A DNA stretch of 64,000 nt, taken from Polytrichum commune (taxonomy: Eukaryota > Streptophyta > Polytrichopsida > Polytrichales > Polytrichaceae). Each line of letters opens with the position of its first letter. Position 1 is the first letter of the stretch. Position numbers and translations under genes: made by a program. The stretch is taken from the NCBI GenBank assembly GCA_950295325.1, contig OX485804.1, forward strand, positions 684,001-748,000. The letters run 5' to 3'. This document shows, piece after piece, positions 33,490 to 45,060 of this stretch. The notes beneath the pieces are model-generated. The model ran no database searches. It worked only from the letters and a program-made list of their open reading frames with translations, and was not told the origin of the DNA.

Positions 33490-34539
33490 ATGATTTTGAT
33501 GCAATGGCTTCTTGCTTGCGGTGGTAGCGTCATCCTCTCACTGTTTTCTCTCTTGCTGCCACGTAGGTGAAACGTCGGCAAAGTGACCACGTAATTGATG
33601 CAGTTTGCAACTCACAAGGGTTTGGAATTCTAGTCAGCTTCGCTCTACGGCCTCCTGGGAAGGACCGGGTATGTACTCTTCCTTCTGCACAATAGTTCCG
33701 ATCTAATTTAAGTTGCCCACCAGAGCGTCATAGCAGATTATTGGTTTGATGAGGTTACGTTATTGATATGGTGCTCCAGTTGTTTCTGGAAGGTGGTCCC
33801 ATAGGAGTCAAGAAGACAAGAGGTGGACCCAATCAATATGCACATTCAACTCCTTATGGTGGTTATGGTATAACTGGATTCGATATCAATTTGACGATGT
33901 GTAAGCGGACCATGTAAAGAATCTTCACTATGTTCAAATTGTAGACATGGTTACAGCTTATAGCCACAGTTTTCTTCTTGCAAAGATTGCAGTTTGGTGT
34001 TGAATGACGCTCATAGGTGAAGTGAGCTGTAGCCCCAAGTTGAAGTGCATACAAGTCTACATTCTGAGAGTTTCAACGTGATTGTGCTGTAGAGTGCTGT
34101 GGAGGGGACCCCATCTCTCTCTCCCTCCCCTTAAGTTTCCTGGAAAAACAGGTTGTTTGTGAACTACTATGCAAAACCCTACGGATCGGAGCAAGAAGTG
34201 TTTGCCGAGGTCGAATGTCCGTGCAGGCCGACTTATTTTAAGGTTTTTGTGGGGATATAAAGTTGTGACCCCACTTGTTAGGGATTCTTGTAGGGAATAG
34301 TGAACAGGTAGAAGGGGACGAGCACGCGTATCGCGAAATCAGACGCTTGCCGGATGGAAAGGCAACCCAAGGAATCGGCGGGCGGAGAGGGAAGGGGTGC
34401 CCTTTGGAGCGCTTCTCTTGTCGACAGGATATCTTCAAAATTGCGGTGTTTATGGAATAGTGGAACTGAAGGCTGGAGTTTTATCGCTGTTATTGCCTCG
34501 ACTTTTTATTCAACGAGCAGGTCTCCCTTGGGCCCAAAA
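33490..34539 (+). promoter_or_regulatory. Upstream and leader region of type-B kinase (copy 2)
   Basis: Counterpart of 16425-17470. TATA-like GATATAAAG lies at 34254-34262. The splice-donor-like ACCGG|GTATGT is at 33667/33668. A CTCTTGTCGACAG at about 34417-34429 resembles a 3' splice site before the coding region. Together these suggest a spliced 5' UTR, without proof. Confidence 0.45.
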
Positions 34540-36189
34540 ATGTCAACCTGGGAGAGGTGGTTGTTTCATGCCATTGGACTTTGTTCCGGTTCTTCTCTTG
34601 AACCAGATTACTTGAAACTCTCTCTTGACTGTGTGCAAGATATCAAGAATATGTTACGTGCTGGTCATGAATTGCTATTAAACGGGAGGCAGTGTAAGGA
34701 TCTTGCTTCGAAGCTTGAAATTTTCGTGGAGAAGATGCAAAACCTAATCTTAAATGTTGAAGCATCAGATTTGACATCCTTTTATCCAGCTTTGAGGAAC
34801 ATGTACAGAGTCTCGGAGAAAGCGAAGTTGCTTGTCAATGACTGTTCCAAAGAGGATTGGTGTAGAGAATGCATGTTTCAGATCCAGAATGAAGAAGCAT
34901 TTGGAGAGATTTTGCGGGAGATAGGGTTATGCGACGAGCAAGCTAAAGCTATAACAATGCTTGGCCAATTGAAAGAGCAGAATCGAGTCAAAGATCTCGG
35001 TCTGCCTTCAACAATTTCACCCGCATCGGAGACAAATGACCTGGTTCTAGAAGATCGACATACATTGAAGGAGAGGCTTCTAGACATGGCCAGAAGCAGC
35101 ACCTCATCAGATAAGCACCTTGTGAGATTCATGTTGAGAAAACTTGAAGTTTGCTCTGCAGAGCAAAGGATTGAGAATTTGGACCCATCTGATCCAATAA
35201 GTTTGGGTACCATTTCAGAAGTGCAAGATACACAGGACAATGCATTGTTGGCCAGACAGGAACTGGCGTCTAATGTGCAAAGAATTGAGAATGTGGGCGT
35301 GTCTGATGCAATAGATTTTGGTTCAGATTCAGAATTACAACATGGATGGGAGAATGACGAATTAGACAAGATTGGAAGCGGAGCACATGGAGCTGTTTTG
35401 TCCATCAAATGGCATGGCATCCCCTGCGCCAAGAAGGTATTTGATGTGAACACCATTCACGTTTTTCAGAGGGAAGCAGCTGTGCTGAGATGCCTCAACC
35501 ACCCAAATATTGCCAAGTTCTTCTTTTGTGGCACTGAAAAGCGGCACTGTTTCATTGCGATGGAGCTAATGCATATGAGTCTGCATAAATTGATCCAGGA
35601 ACGTAAAGGAAGGCCATTTTCGACTGATGTAGCAATAAACATCATTTTGCAAATTGCAAATGGGATGTGCTATCTACATAGCCAGAAGATTGCACATCGT
35701 GACCTCAAAACACTCAACGTGGTGATCAACAAAGTGTCAACCACTCCACACTGTGGTGACAAATTTCAGGTGAAGTTGGTTGATTTTGGGTTGTCAAAGA
35801 CAAAGGTGGAAGCTTCCAGGTCCAACCCAGTGTCTATAAGAAATTGTGGCACCACAGCATATAGAGCACCAGAGGCATTTTCCAAGGGAGATGATCCTGG
35901 AAAGGTGGTTTGGTTCAAGGCGGATGTATATAGTTTTTCTTTGATCTGCTCAGCAATTTTGTCCTTGAAGGAGCCCTTCGAAGGCGTGGCCAGGAAGACC
36001 TTGTTTGACGAGCTGTGCAAGGGTCTGAGGCCACGTCTCCCACAAGATTGCCCCAAAGAGTTGGCTGCACTCGTGGAAGAATGTTGGAATGCAGAACCTA
36101 AGTTACGACCCAGTTTTCTAGCCATTCGCACAAGGCTGGAGAAACTTGTTTTCTCGAGTGAGAATAGATCCTATGTGCAACCAGACTAA
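34540..36189 (+). CDS. Type-B HeLo-like kinase, intact (549 aa from the ATG at 34540)
   Basis: Start chosen at ATG 34540 (MSTWERWLFHAI), the position matched by the sister gene; the frame is open for 62 more codons upstream, but those are leader. HeLo/DUF1221-like region about 20-140 (LLNGRQC 46-52, PALRNMYRVSEKA 83-95), linker 140-270 with two repeats starting QRIEN (209, 247), and kinase 275-535. Catalytic residues are all present: glycine loop GSGAHGAV 279-286, K299, alpha-C E312, HRD 386-388, DFG 415-417, APE 443-445. Only 12 residues separate K299 and E312, without the insert seen in type A. Plant MLKL-like by pattern. Any membrane or cell-death role is inference. It is the only intact type-B gene in the window. 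Confidence 0.8.
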   Translation: MSTWERWLFHAIGLCSGSSLEPDYLKLSLDCVQDIKNMLRAGHELLLNGRQCKDLASKLEIFVEKMQNLILNVEASDLTSFYPALRNMYRVSEKAKLLVNDCSKEDWCRECMFQIQNEEAFGEILREIGLCDEQAKAITMLGQLKEQNRVKDLGLPSTISPASETNDLVLEDRHTLKERLLDMARSSTSSDKHLVRFMLRKLEVCSAEQRIENLDPSDPISLGTISEVQDTQDNALLARQELASNVQRIENVGVSDAIDFGSDSELQHGWENDELDKIGSGAHGAVLSIKWHGIPCAKKVFDVNTIHVFQREAAVLRCLNHPNIAKFFFCGTEKRHCFIAMELMHMSLHKLIQERKGRPFSTDVAINIILQIANGMCYLHSQKIAHRDLKTLNVVINKVSTTPHCGDKFQVKLVDFGLSKTKVEASRSNPVSIRNCGTTAYRAPEAFSKGDDPGKVVWFKADVYSFSLICSAILSLKEPFEGVARKTLFDELCKGLRPRLPQDCPKELAALVEECWNAEPKLRPSFLAIRTRLEKLVFSSENRSYVQPD

Positions 36190-39070
36190 TTACTCCTAAC
36201 TGCAAATGCTCCAGAGAAGACAACAGTAGTCGAGGTAACCATCATTGATTAATTTCCTTAATATGATTGTTTTCCCACTAGGTCAATTCCATGTAAAAGT
36301 AGTTGGATTGATTCAAAGTTAGATATTTATTATCAGTGATACGTTGTGCTCTGCCAAAACTTCTGCTGGTTATTGTTAACTCAGTGAATGCTACCTTAAT
36401 GTTTGTTGATTAATACAATATTTACATTTCACAATCGTCCAATGTAATGAGATTAAATCATACCTTGATTATTTACACCTAGTACTTAGGGCCACTTTAC
36501 ACTATGGCCAAGTGTCATGACCATGAAATTGTGAGGGACCAGGGTCCGTGAAACTCATTTGAAGGCCGTACCATGGAAACTGAAACTGGATTTGGTGTGG
36601 TCACGGGCCTTCAAGTGTAATGTAAAGACATAGTATGCGACCGGGCTCTCCACCGAACGTCATTCCATTACCATCTTTTTCATGTAGGCCCTTCTACACG
36701 ATGAGGTATAATAGATCAAGAGTTGCAAGATCTTGAATAGTCATGGTCTTCCGGTTCTGTGGTTTGAGGTAGGCTTCACGCAAAAGTCGGTAGAACATGT
36801 AAAATTATCCCGTTAATGTCATGTAGGCTTCCAATGTAGGTTCAATCATTCAAACTCCCTTGGCCCCTTAGGCCCTCGAGCTTTAGTAGTGATGTGCACA
36901 GGCTCATACTAACAGTAAAGAACTGCAGAAAATAATCTAGACTTGGATAGGAGTGGGAGGCCTTCCTAAACATAAATTGCTCATACAAGGAGATGTTCAC
37001 CTCTACTTGTTTGGCTCGTACTTTCCCCACTATTTGTTTAAGCTTACAAAGCTTAGAGGGATATGGAGGAGATGTTTCGATGGAATTAGAATTTGGATCA
37101 GATTCTCCACTTGTAATTTTGGTCTGAAGAATTTATACTGAAACAAAACCACCAGCCCTTGAGACAAGAAAACTTTACGAAGACTTCTCACCTGCACATT
37201 CAGAAAACATAGATGTATTAGGCCCGGCAGGTTTTTCACAATTCCGTATGTGCAACAATTTCCGAGCATCAAGGCAATCTACTTTGTAACGGTTCCAAGA
37301 GATTATCCCACAATCAGTTCAACCTGCGTTGGTGATAGATCCTTGATGATATATTCTTGCAAACCAATTGAGCACCTTGCAGTCTTACCTGCTTATTTGT
37401 AGGGAGGTTCAAAAGAATGCAAGTTTGCCGAAAGTATGGCAAACTAAGCTCTAGAGAACATGAAATTGCTTATATGTGGAAGGGTTGCGACACACAACTT
37501 GCAAGTTTGATGCCCCAAGGTAAATGAATTTGGACCCTTACATGCGCATAAAATGGTGGAGCACAGGTTCCTCTTTTTTTGGAGTGATTTTGAGACCATG
37601 AAACATGAAAACTCTACAAGTTTGAGTTCAAAACATGACTTTGAATACCAATCAAAACAAAAGCAAGGACCAATCTTGAGACAAAGCTCCACCACGAAAG
37701 ACACATGTAAGGATGCATAATCATTTACCTTGGCCCACCAAATTTGCAAGCTTGAGCTTGAGCTCAAAGTTTGTGCATGGCAAGGGTATTAACCATTAAT
37801 TGGTCAAGTACATAATATCCACTGCACCATTTGTTGCCTTCCATCATTGACCATGCGTGTGTTGATCCAATATGCCATGAAGACCCTCCTCTAGTTCTTT
37901 CATACCAACATGTCCTTCAATTCCAATATGGTAGATACTTGCGAACCTACCAAAAAAACATGTCCTCAAAAATGACATCTCACAACTTTGTAATTTTTGC
38001 CCACTCAAACAAATTGACAACTCCCTCCACCTCCTCTCATGTTGCAAAAACAGACACTTGTTAGACAACCTCCACATGAACCGCCATAATGAAGAAATAC
38101 ATGCACTAGCTAAGAACCTATCGGTGCATCCCACCACAAGTTGTTGCACACTCATAAGTGTTGGCAAATTCAAAAATTATGCACCAAGTGTTTCAAAAGT
38201 GGCATTTGGATACATTTATGTGAGTCCACTAGGATTGATTTGCAACTGATGACATGGCAAATGGTGCATGCACCTGTTGGCGGGGATGGAGGTTTCATGT
38301 TGTCAATTTCAAATCACATCCTCGGGCTTATCCTTTGCCCCCCGCTTGCCGTACTTTCCCACTCCTTTGCATGCAACGGACGCCTCATATGACTCGACTC
38401 TAACACCTTCTAATGCCTCATATTTGTTAGTAAGAGGTGGCCCCGCCTTTCCATCTCCGTTCTCCAAATTGCACACAAAAGTAGTGTGACCGTTTATTTT
38501 CCTCTATGTACACGTTGTTGTAGCAACATGTATACTTTGGTTTTATGATTGCAAGATGTCAATGTTGCAAGGTAGTATGGGATGTGTAGATGGTAAGGTG
38601 TGAGTAAAGGTAAAGGGTGTTGTGTATCCTTATGTTGGTCCTTTGTACAGTGAAGTCTCTAAGATTACATTCGATAGAAAATATGTTGTTTCTAATCAAA
38701 CATTTGCATGGACATATGGACTCTGCAACACTAGTCTTCACAACACCTAAAAGGCTATTCAGACGGGTCTTCATTGCACAAAAAAAGAGGTCACAACTTT
38801 TTTTTTTGGTCCCTCTTATAAATAAAAATGGCTATAGGTATACTCACTCAAAGGAAGAGGAGCTCATTGCTAGAGTGGAAAGAAATAGATAATTACACAT
38901 CAAAAGACAAGTGGAAAAGGTTCGGATGGCACAACCCCGTACTACCTGCCATACATGTGACAACCAAGCATTTTGGCTAGGTTGGTGTTTTGTGACATGT
39001 CATGCAAAATAGGTATAAGATGTATGTACATGTTTACTAACTCAAGAGGGGGGGGGGTTTAAGGTGGGAT
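36190..39070. other. 3' flank and long spacer after type-B kinase (unit 2)
   Basis: Matches 19100-21806, with an extra 210 bp at about 37840-38050. Open frames do not agree between the two copies, so no protein-coding gene is supported. A G run (GGGGGGGG) lies at about 39050. Confidence 0.45.
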
Positions 39071-39439
39071 CTACACTATTTAATGTCATATGGTATGTTA
39101 GGTCGTTGTGAAAACTTTTCTAGTGACACATTTTATGTATAAGTTTACAAGTATTGTCATCCCAACTTACTCTTTGTTCATTCAAATGCCAATCATTCAG
39201 AGTTTTTCTAAATTTTGTATATTAACATTTATGTGATGAGATATTGTCATGTATGATTGAATTTTGGATGAAAAATCATTTTGTGAGTGACAATTTTTAC
39301 AAATACTGTAAATATGTAATGCCCAATTTCTTTTCACAAGGAATGACAAATGATGTTAGGTTTACAATTAGTGTTGGTGACACTACATGGGCAGCAAGAC
39401 AATAGAATTGGTGACTCTAAATTTAATACTTAATTGTAC
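39071..39439. mobile_element. MITE, family M1 (unit 2 copy)
   Basis: Counterpart of 21807-22177 in the same orientation, with the same interior blocks (TTGTCATGTATGATTG, TTAGTGTTGGTGACACTA) and degenerate inverted ends. Confidence 0.55.
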
Positions 39440-40448
39440 AGAGGTTGAAAAGTTTCAATTCCTCTCACTAGTCGTTTTTAATGTATTCATTTTACATGAA
39501 ATAAAAGTGATTATCCGTAATACCTTATATCCAATGTAATATGTAAAAGCAATGATATGACATGTCCAGTTGAAACATTATTCAGCAGGAATTGTAGGTA
39601 GAAATAAGTTTTTGGGTGAGGAGGATTATTTAATAATAATAATAATAATAAAAGGATAGTAAACCATGACATGGAGCGGGTAACAAGGAAGAGACCTGGA
39701 GGGATTTCTTTAGGAGCCGCCCAAAGTTCAATCTCAAAATAAGTTTCACGACTCCTAACAGTAGGGGACTTTCCCCACATGAGGTCCAACAGGCCAATGG
39801 ACTTTGACTATGCATAACTTCATAAGATTATTAAGCAGTGTGCTTCATTCATGTAGACACTGAGAATATAACCATGGATACATAATTTGAATTTGCACTA
39901 GTTGCAGCATCCATAGTTATATTTTTAGGATCCGCATGAATGAACCCACAATACATAATAAATTTTTGTTGATCACAAAGAGTCCAAACCAATATTTCAG
40001 AGATGAAGTAGGAATTTATATGTGATGGAGCAAATGAACATCAACATTTTTTGAGGGTCCAAGGTCAACTTGTCACCGATATATAGAAAACACGACTATT
40101 TTTTTGGTTGCCCCTACTTAATTGACATTTGGATATATTTGGACAACCCACTTGTTAAAAAAAACAAGGGATGTGCACATGTGGGGGACAAAAACATCAT
40201 ATGATAACTACAAAAACAACAACACAATAGTCACAACTTTGAATGTTTGTATTTCATTTTTGCCAACCACCATATTTGCATAATGTTGCGATTTAGTGTA
40301 CGTCATGTTGACGGTTGGAATTGTCCAAAATTCATGCAAAAATCCAAATATACTTAAATCCTAGCTTTGGATAATTGAACTTTGACACCATTGGTTTTTG
40401 TGAGATTTCTATGGATTTTAGATTTTCTTGAAGCAAAAGATGTGTGTT
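39440..40448. other. Spacer before the pogo-like element
   Basis: Matches 22178 to about 23168. It contains an (AAT)n microsatellite near 39631-39650. No gene supported. Confidence 0.45.
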
Positions 40449-40560
40449 AATACCCTACCTCAACGGCAGGTCCGGCACACCAGTGCCGGATAATTAAAGA
40501 AAATAGTGCCCAACCAGGTTCGGCAAGTGCCACTGGAAATTTCTAACTCCGGCACTTGCC

Positions 40561-40882
40561 GTTGATGACATTTCCGGCACTGCCGGAGTCTGCTGCCGGA
40601 TCTGCTGCCGGAGTTTGTTGGACTGTTGAAGCAGTTAGGAGTTGAAGTTGTGAGTGGGGTGGAGTGCAGGAGGTTTAGTTAGGGGAAGAGGAAGAGAACA
40701 GACTGCCGCTGCCGCCGGAGTCTGCTGCCGGATCTGCTGCCGGAGTCGGAGTTTGCTGGATCTGCTGCCGGGGGGAGTCGGAGTTTGCTGGATCTGCTGC
40801 CGGAGTCGAAGTCTGCTGCCGGGGGGAGTCGGAGTTTGCTGGATCTGCTGCCGGAGTCGGAGTCTGCTGCCGGAGTCTGATG
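40561..40882 (+). repeat. Subterminal GC-rich minisatellite of the pogo-like element
   Basis: Irregular tandem repeats built from CTGCTGCCGGAGTCGGAGT and GTTTGCTGGATCTGCTGCCG, at least six CTGCTGCCG cores. The same block lies at 60721-61042 and, reversed, at 58022-58343. Overlapping open frames on both strands are by-products of the repeat. It may be an array of transposase-binding sites or part of the promoter. Confidence 0.7.
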
Positions 40883-41499
40883 GACCGTCGAAGCGTTGTG
40901 AATTACCGGTACCGGTATATGTTTCTGTAACTAGCAGCTGGATCTCCCTGTTCGTTGAGCACCAACCTCGATCGCTGAACAAGTGCTGTACGCGGGCATA
41001 GTGGGAAGCTGTGTATGATTTCAATCTTATCACACGTTTCGGAGTCCAAATGCTCAAATCTACATACTTGCAGTTGTCTGTAACTTGAGGCTCCTGCTGA
41101 TTCTTCGACTCACAGCCGCTTGGTGGTGTTGGTGGTGGTGGGTTTCTTCCACTTATAACTTGCATTCCGCATTCCGTCCTTGCTCTTGCTTGTACCGTAT
41201 TTATGTTGAAATCAGCAAACGCTCACACGCAGTGTTTTTCCTGCCCTTCTTTCTTGTTTGTATGGGTAGTCCGTGTACCCATAGTATGTGTAGATTATAG
41301 TAGAACAACCCGGCCACAATACTAACTTTGTGTGCTTGATGCTTGGTTGTATGTGTTGATTTATATTTGCGCTTTATTTACCCAAACTAATTTTCCTGGT
41401 TGCATGCTTAGAAATATCCCTGTGTGCAACTTATGTCAGTTTTGTGCAAATTGAATCGCAACTCCACCTTTGAACGAAGAGTTTTCTAAGCCTAATTTC

Positions 41500-41516
41500 T
41501 TTTTGTTTTCATACAG
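41500..41516 (+). promoter_or_regulatory. 3' splice site in the transposase 5' leader
   Basis: A pyrimidine-rich run TTTTTGTTTTCATACAG ends 8 bases before the transposase ATG, a near-ideal plant acceptor. It implies a 5' UTR intron whose donor was not identified. The same site occurs in the other two copies. Confidence 0.5.
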
Positions 41517-41524
41517 CTTTCAAA

Positions 41525-43366
41525 ATGAGCCAACTTTTGTTATCATCGATGTTCGGTCGTATAAGTAAAGAGGAGAATCAATCTTATATTGAGAAGGCTG
41601 CTGAGGTTGACCGGTTGGAGCACAAAGATAAGAGGAAACCTTGTGAAATTATCAAGAAACCGGTTGGTAGACCTAAAAAAATTAGAAGATTGGAGATGAG
41701 TTTGGTTTCCAACATATCTCCAATATTGCAACCTTCATCTTCTGGTACTAATGCTAGGGTGAGGGGGCCTTACACCAATTGGTTTACGCATGAGCTTTGG
41801 CCTCCAATTGAAGCAGCTATGAAACAACACAAAAATCATACTGCTGCATTGAAATATTTGAGGATCACTCATCGCACCAAGGGTACATCTACAGGGCCTT
41901 ACGATAAATTGTCACGAGGAAGTTTAAATGAGTGGTTCACAACCAGTGGAGAGATTCGAGGTCATGTTTTTGCATGTGTTGCAAGAGAACACGCATTTGT
42001 ACCTCAAGGGCAACACATGCCACCACTTCAATCGCATATGGAGGTTACCACAGAACTTGTGGAATTACTCTTAAGTATGAGGGAAGCAGGTGTTTCTTTG
42101 CATGCTGGAATTGTTCAACCAATCATTATTGGTTTTCTCCAAGAAAAAGCCCCCGAAGTACTTCAAAAATTGAAGGTGTCATTGAATTGGACTAGGAGAT
42201 TTATGCGATCTAGGCTCAATTGGCGATTTCGGAAGCCCACAACGGTTAAGGGTAAACTTCCAACTGATTGGGTAAATCAAGGTCACATGATGACCTTGAG
42301 AATTGCATACTTGGTTAAACTATACAACATACCTCTTAGTCTTGTGGTGAATACTGATCAAACAAGCATACATTTGGTACCATTAGCTGGAGATAGGACT
42401 TGGGAAAAGAAAGGATCCAATGATGTTGGCGTTATTGGAGGTGATGACAAAAGGGCTATCACTGCTTGTGTATCTTCAGCAGCAAATGGTTCTTTACTTC
42501 CGCTTCAACTCATATTTTCAGGGACTACAAAGAGAGTCTTACCCAAAACTCAGCGAGGACGGCAAGGCCTTGATTATGGTTTTCATTTCACTATGAGTGG
42601 GAATCATTGGTCGAATTTGGAATCTATGAAACAATTTGTGAATTTCATAATTGTTCCATATCTTCACCGTGAGAGTGACAGGTTAAATCTTTCTAGTTCG
42701 CAAAATATGGTGTGGCTTATTGATTGTTGGAGCGTACATACCAGTTCAGAATTTCGACTTTGGATGAAAACAACTCATCCCCGCATTTTGTTGCTTTATG
42801 TGCCGGCCAATTGTACATCTAAATTTCAACCAGCAGATGTTGTCTTACAAAGGCCTTTAAAATGTGCTTTTGCAAATTTTTTTAAGTTATGGTCTGCAAG
42901 TGAAATTCAAAGGATGGTGGCTAGTAAAGTGCCAGTTGGTGCAATGAAGGTTGATAGTTCAATGGAGACAGTCCGTGAAAATGCTGCTGAGTGGATGTTT
43001 ATGGCTTGGGATAAGCTTCGAGTTCATAAAGAGATGATTGCATCCGGTTGGGCGCGATGTGGGATTCTAAAAGCGTGGGACTTTCAAATTCAGAATGAAG
43101 CAATGAGAGTGAATTTTGAGAAATCTCTTTTTGGAGAATTAGGCAATCTTGTTGAAGACCAAAATTCGGAATTAGATGTTCCTGATTATTATTTAGACAT
43201 GGATGTTTTAGATTGTTTAGCTCGTTGTGTGTCTAACTTGAGCATATCTGATGAGATAGACTTACCTGATTTGAATGAAAGTCTTGACTTGGAGAATGAC
43301 ATACTAGATTTTGCACATTTTGATTCTACTGGGACTGAAGAATGCCCACCAACAAGTGAGAATTAG
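41525..43366 (+). CDS. Pogo-like DDE transposase, 613 aa (copy 1)
   Basis: Catalyses excision and reinsertion of its element in the nucleus. An AT-hook/NLS-like basic patch VGRPKKIRR lies at 47-55. A helix-turn-helix/CENP-B-like DNA-binding region covers about 85-240 (ends SLNWTRRFMRSRLNWRF). The DDE_1-type catalytic domain covers about 268-450, with D278 in NTDQT, D400 in LIDCWSVH and D438 in SKFQPAD, a DD37D spacing. The C-terminal 70 residues are strongly acidic (DEIDLPDLNESLDLEND). The frame is full length with no defects, and the protein is identical in all three copies, so it is probably functional. The ATG follows an acceptor-like splice site. Family assigned by motifs; TA duplication agrees. 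Confidence 0.85.
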   Translation: MSQLLLSSMFGRISKEENQSYIEKAAEVDRLEHKDKRKPCEIIKKPVGRPKKIRRLEMSLVSNISPILQPSSSGTNARVRGPYTNWFTHELWPPIEAAMKQHKNHTAALKYLRITHRTKGTSTGPYDKLSRGSLNEWFTTSGEIRGHVFACVAREHAFVPQGQHMPPLQSHMEVTTELVELLLSMREAGVSLHAGIVQPIIIGFLQEKAPEVLQKLKVSLNWTRRFMRSRLNWRFRKPTTVKGKLPTDWVNQGHMMTLRIAYLVKLYNIPLSLVVNTDQTSIHLVPLAGDRTWEKKGSNDVGVIGGDDKRAITACVSSAANGSLLPLQLIFSGTTKRVLPKTQRGRQGLDYGFHFTMSGNHWSNLESMKQFVNFIIVPYLHRESDRLNLSSSQNMVWLIDCWSVHTSSEFRLWMKTTHPRILLLYVPANCTSKFQPADVVLQRPLKCAFANFFKLWSASEIQRMVASKVPVGAMKVDSSMETVRENAAEWMFMAWDKLRVHKEMIASGWARCGILKAWDFQIQNEAMRVNFEKSLFGELGNLVEDQNSELDVPDYYLDMDVLDCLARCVSNLSISDEIDLPDLNESLDLENDILDFAHFDSTGTEECPPTSEN

Positions 43367-43626
43367 AAGTACGATATTACTTATTATATACCAAATAGGT
43401 TAAATGTGATTTTATCACATTAAGTTTGCATATTAGTGTTGTTTTTTTATTTCTACGGAAATCACATATGTATTTTTCAGTTTATAATGAAATTTGTTTT
43501 ACAAAAATTTGGCACTTTTATGATAGATTTTCCAACATTTTAGGCATTTTTGGGTTGCTGAAAAATAATTATTAGGCACTAGCAAAATCAATTAATTATG
43601 GCCGAACCTGCCGTTGAAGTAGGGTA

Positions 43627-43864
43627 CTAGGTAACACAAATAAAGGCCCGATCATTAAAAAAATGTTGATTTGAAAGGGTTGAAGGCTACATAACAATGT
43701 GTTTGGTATGAAATACAAGTAACCTAAGTAACATTGGACCGTGGGTCAAGAAAGGATTAAGCCTTGATATTTTGTCAACATCACCATCTGATTATGAGAT
43801 CGTTCCTCTAACCCATGTAGCACTCTAAAGTTGGAGGTCCTTTTTTATAAGGGAGTATATTTTG
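43627..43864. other. Short spacer between transposon and LTR
   Basis: Continuation of unit 2, matching about 23172-23409. No gene. Confidence 0.5.
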
Positions 43865-44656
43865 GGGGATGTATACCCCAAGCCATGAGTACCGGCACGA
43901 GGTGGATAGCAACAGGTGTAAAGGCGATGGGTAGCGACCAGTGGAGACCAGCGGGGAGAGGAAGCAACACAACTTTTCTTTTCCCAAAGCAGAGAGGAGC
44001 GGAAGTGACGACGAGCCGAGGAAAGAGAGAGATGGCCAGTAGGGAGTGGCGACGACGAGGACTGCAAGGGTGAACTAATACCTGGGAGAGGAGCTGTTAA
44101 ATTAGCTAAGGCCCGGACCGAGGAAGGCATGGGCAGCCAATACCCGGGTAGAAGGGGAGTCTATAAAGTGGATGTGCAGTTGGCCTCAACAGGTCAGGTT
44201 AGGTTAATTAGCTCAAGCCGGCGGGAACGGATTTAGGCCGGCGGGAACGGACCCCAAGCCTCGGGAACGCAACTTAGTACTTAGGGAACGGCCGCATTAG
44301 TAAGTAGACTAAATTAGTGAGCATGTAGTTACTTTAGGGGTAGGGATGAAGGATCATGCCCAAGGGAGGATCATCCCCCCCTTGGATGAACATAAACTTC
44401 TTAACCACCTTGAATGAATGCATATAATTTGGATGAATGGCATACAACCGAATTCCCCTAAGCACATCTAGTAATTAGTTAATTACACCAAATGTATTTC
44501 ACAAGTACATCTATTTTAAGCACGTGTTAATACTGTTAATAGATATGACTTAACTAAAATTAGGCGACATAAACATATACCGCTTAAAATAGTATATTCA
44601 TACATTTGACAACAAGAGGGAAGCGCCGAATCTTAATAGTGGTAGATTTTAGATCT

Positions 44657-44664
44657 TATATAAG
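44657..44664 (+). promoter_or_regulatory. TATA box of the long LTR
   Basis: TATATAAG, followed by GGAAGAC, about 790 bp into the LTR, where a U3 promoter would be expected. No other support. Confidence 0.4.
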
Positions 44665-44756
44665 GGAAGACAAAGGGGGCCTAAAGCACCTCATTTTCAA
44701 ATACGAACTATTCAACGTGAGCGTCGAAAGGAGTTTATCGGGAGCGATTTTACTCG

Positions 44757-45060
44757 AAGACCGGAGGACTTCGAGAATGAAGGCCCGCGAGACTGAAGGA
44801 CCACGAATTTACTCAAAGACCGGAGGACTTCGAGACTGAAGGCCCGCGGGACTGGAGGACCGCGAGACTGAAGATACTTTTCAAGACCGAAGACTAAGAA
44901 GTTTTCTTTCAAGACCGAAGGCGTTTTGAAGACTAAGAAGATTATTTTCAAGACTAAGAAGTTTTCTTTCAAGACGAAGGCTAATCGAAGAAGGACGAAG
45001 GCATTTTTGAAGAACGAAGACCTTTTGAAAAAAAAAGACATTTTTGAAGGCATCGGAAGA
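44757..45060 (+). repeat. Degenerate GAAGAC/GGAGGAC purine-rich repeat in the LTR
   Basis: Irregular tandem units: ACCGGAGGACTTCGAGA, GACTGAAGGCCCGCG, then CAAGACCGAAGACTAAGAAG and TTTTCTTTCAAGAC repeated with varied spacing. The units are not of fixed length and have no unique spacers, so it is not a CRISPR. It lies directly downstream of the TATA box, so it would be in the transcript leader. Confidence 0.6.

Larger units (their letters stand above)
40451..43626 (+). mobile_element. Autonomous pogo-like DNA transposon, copy 1
   Basis: About 3172 bp between TA duplications. The terminal inverted repeats start CCCTAC and contain CAACGGCAGGT, 24 bp with two differences between ends (left ACCTC, CCGGC; right ACTTC, TCGGC). 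Right boundary is exact (43624 plus TA 43625-43626); left is given within 2 bp. Removing the element restores GTGTTAATACTAGGTAACAC, which unit 1 has (with one change) at 23161. The left 0.4 kb is GC-rich with CCGGCA repeats and the right end is AT-rich. It carries one transposase gene. TA target and DDE_1-type transposase put it in the pogo group of Tc1/mariner. Confidence 0.9.

Noticed and set aside
40635-41165. Open frames of 115-176 codons on both strands of the pogo-like element (also near 57739-58269 and 60795-61325).
   Set aside because: They are translations of the GC-rich repeat and its leader, present on both strands at once, with low-complexity composition (RLRQQIQQTPTPPGS). The real leader runs to the spliced ATG of the transposase.
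41932-42195. 87-codon frame overlapping the transposase, with repeats in the other two copies.
   Set aside because: A shadow in another frame of the transposase; its identity between copies only reflects identical DNA.
44757-45060. Purine-rich repeats considered as a CRISPR array.
   Set aside because: Units vary in length and sequence, there are no unique spacers, and the setting is a plant LTR.
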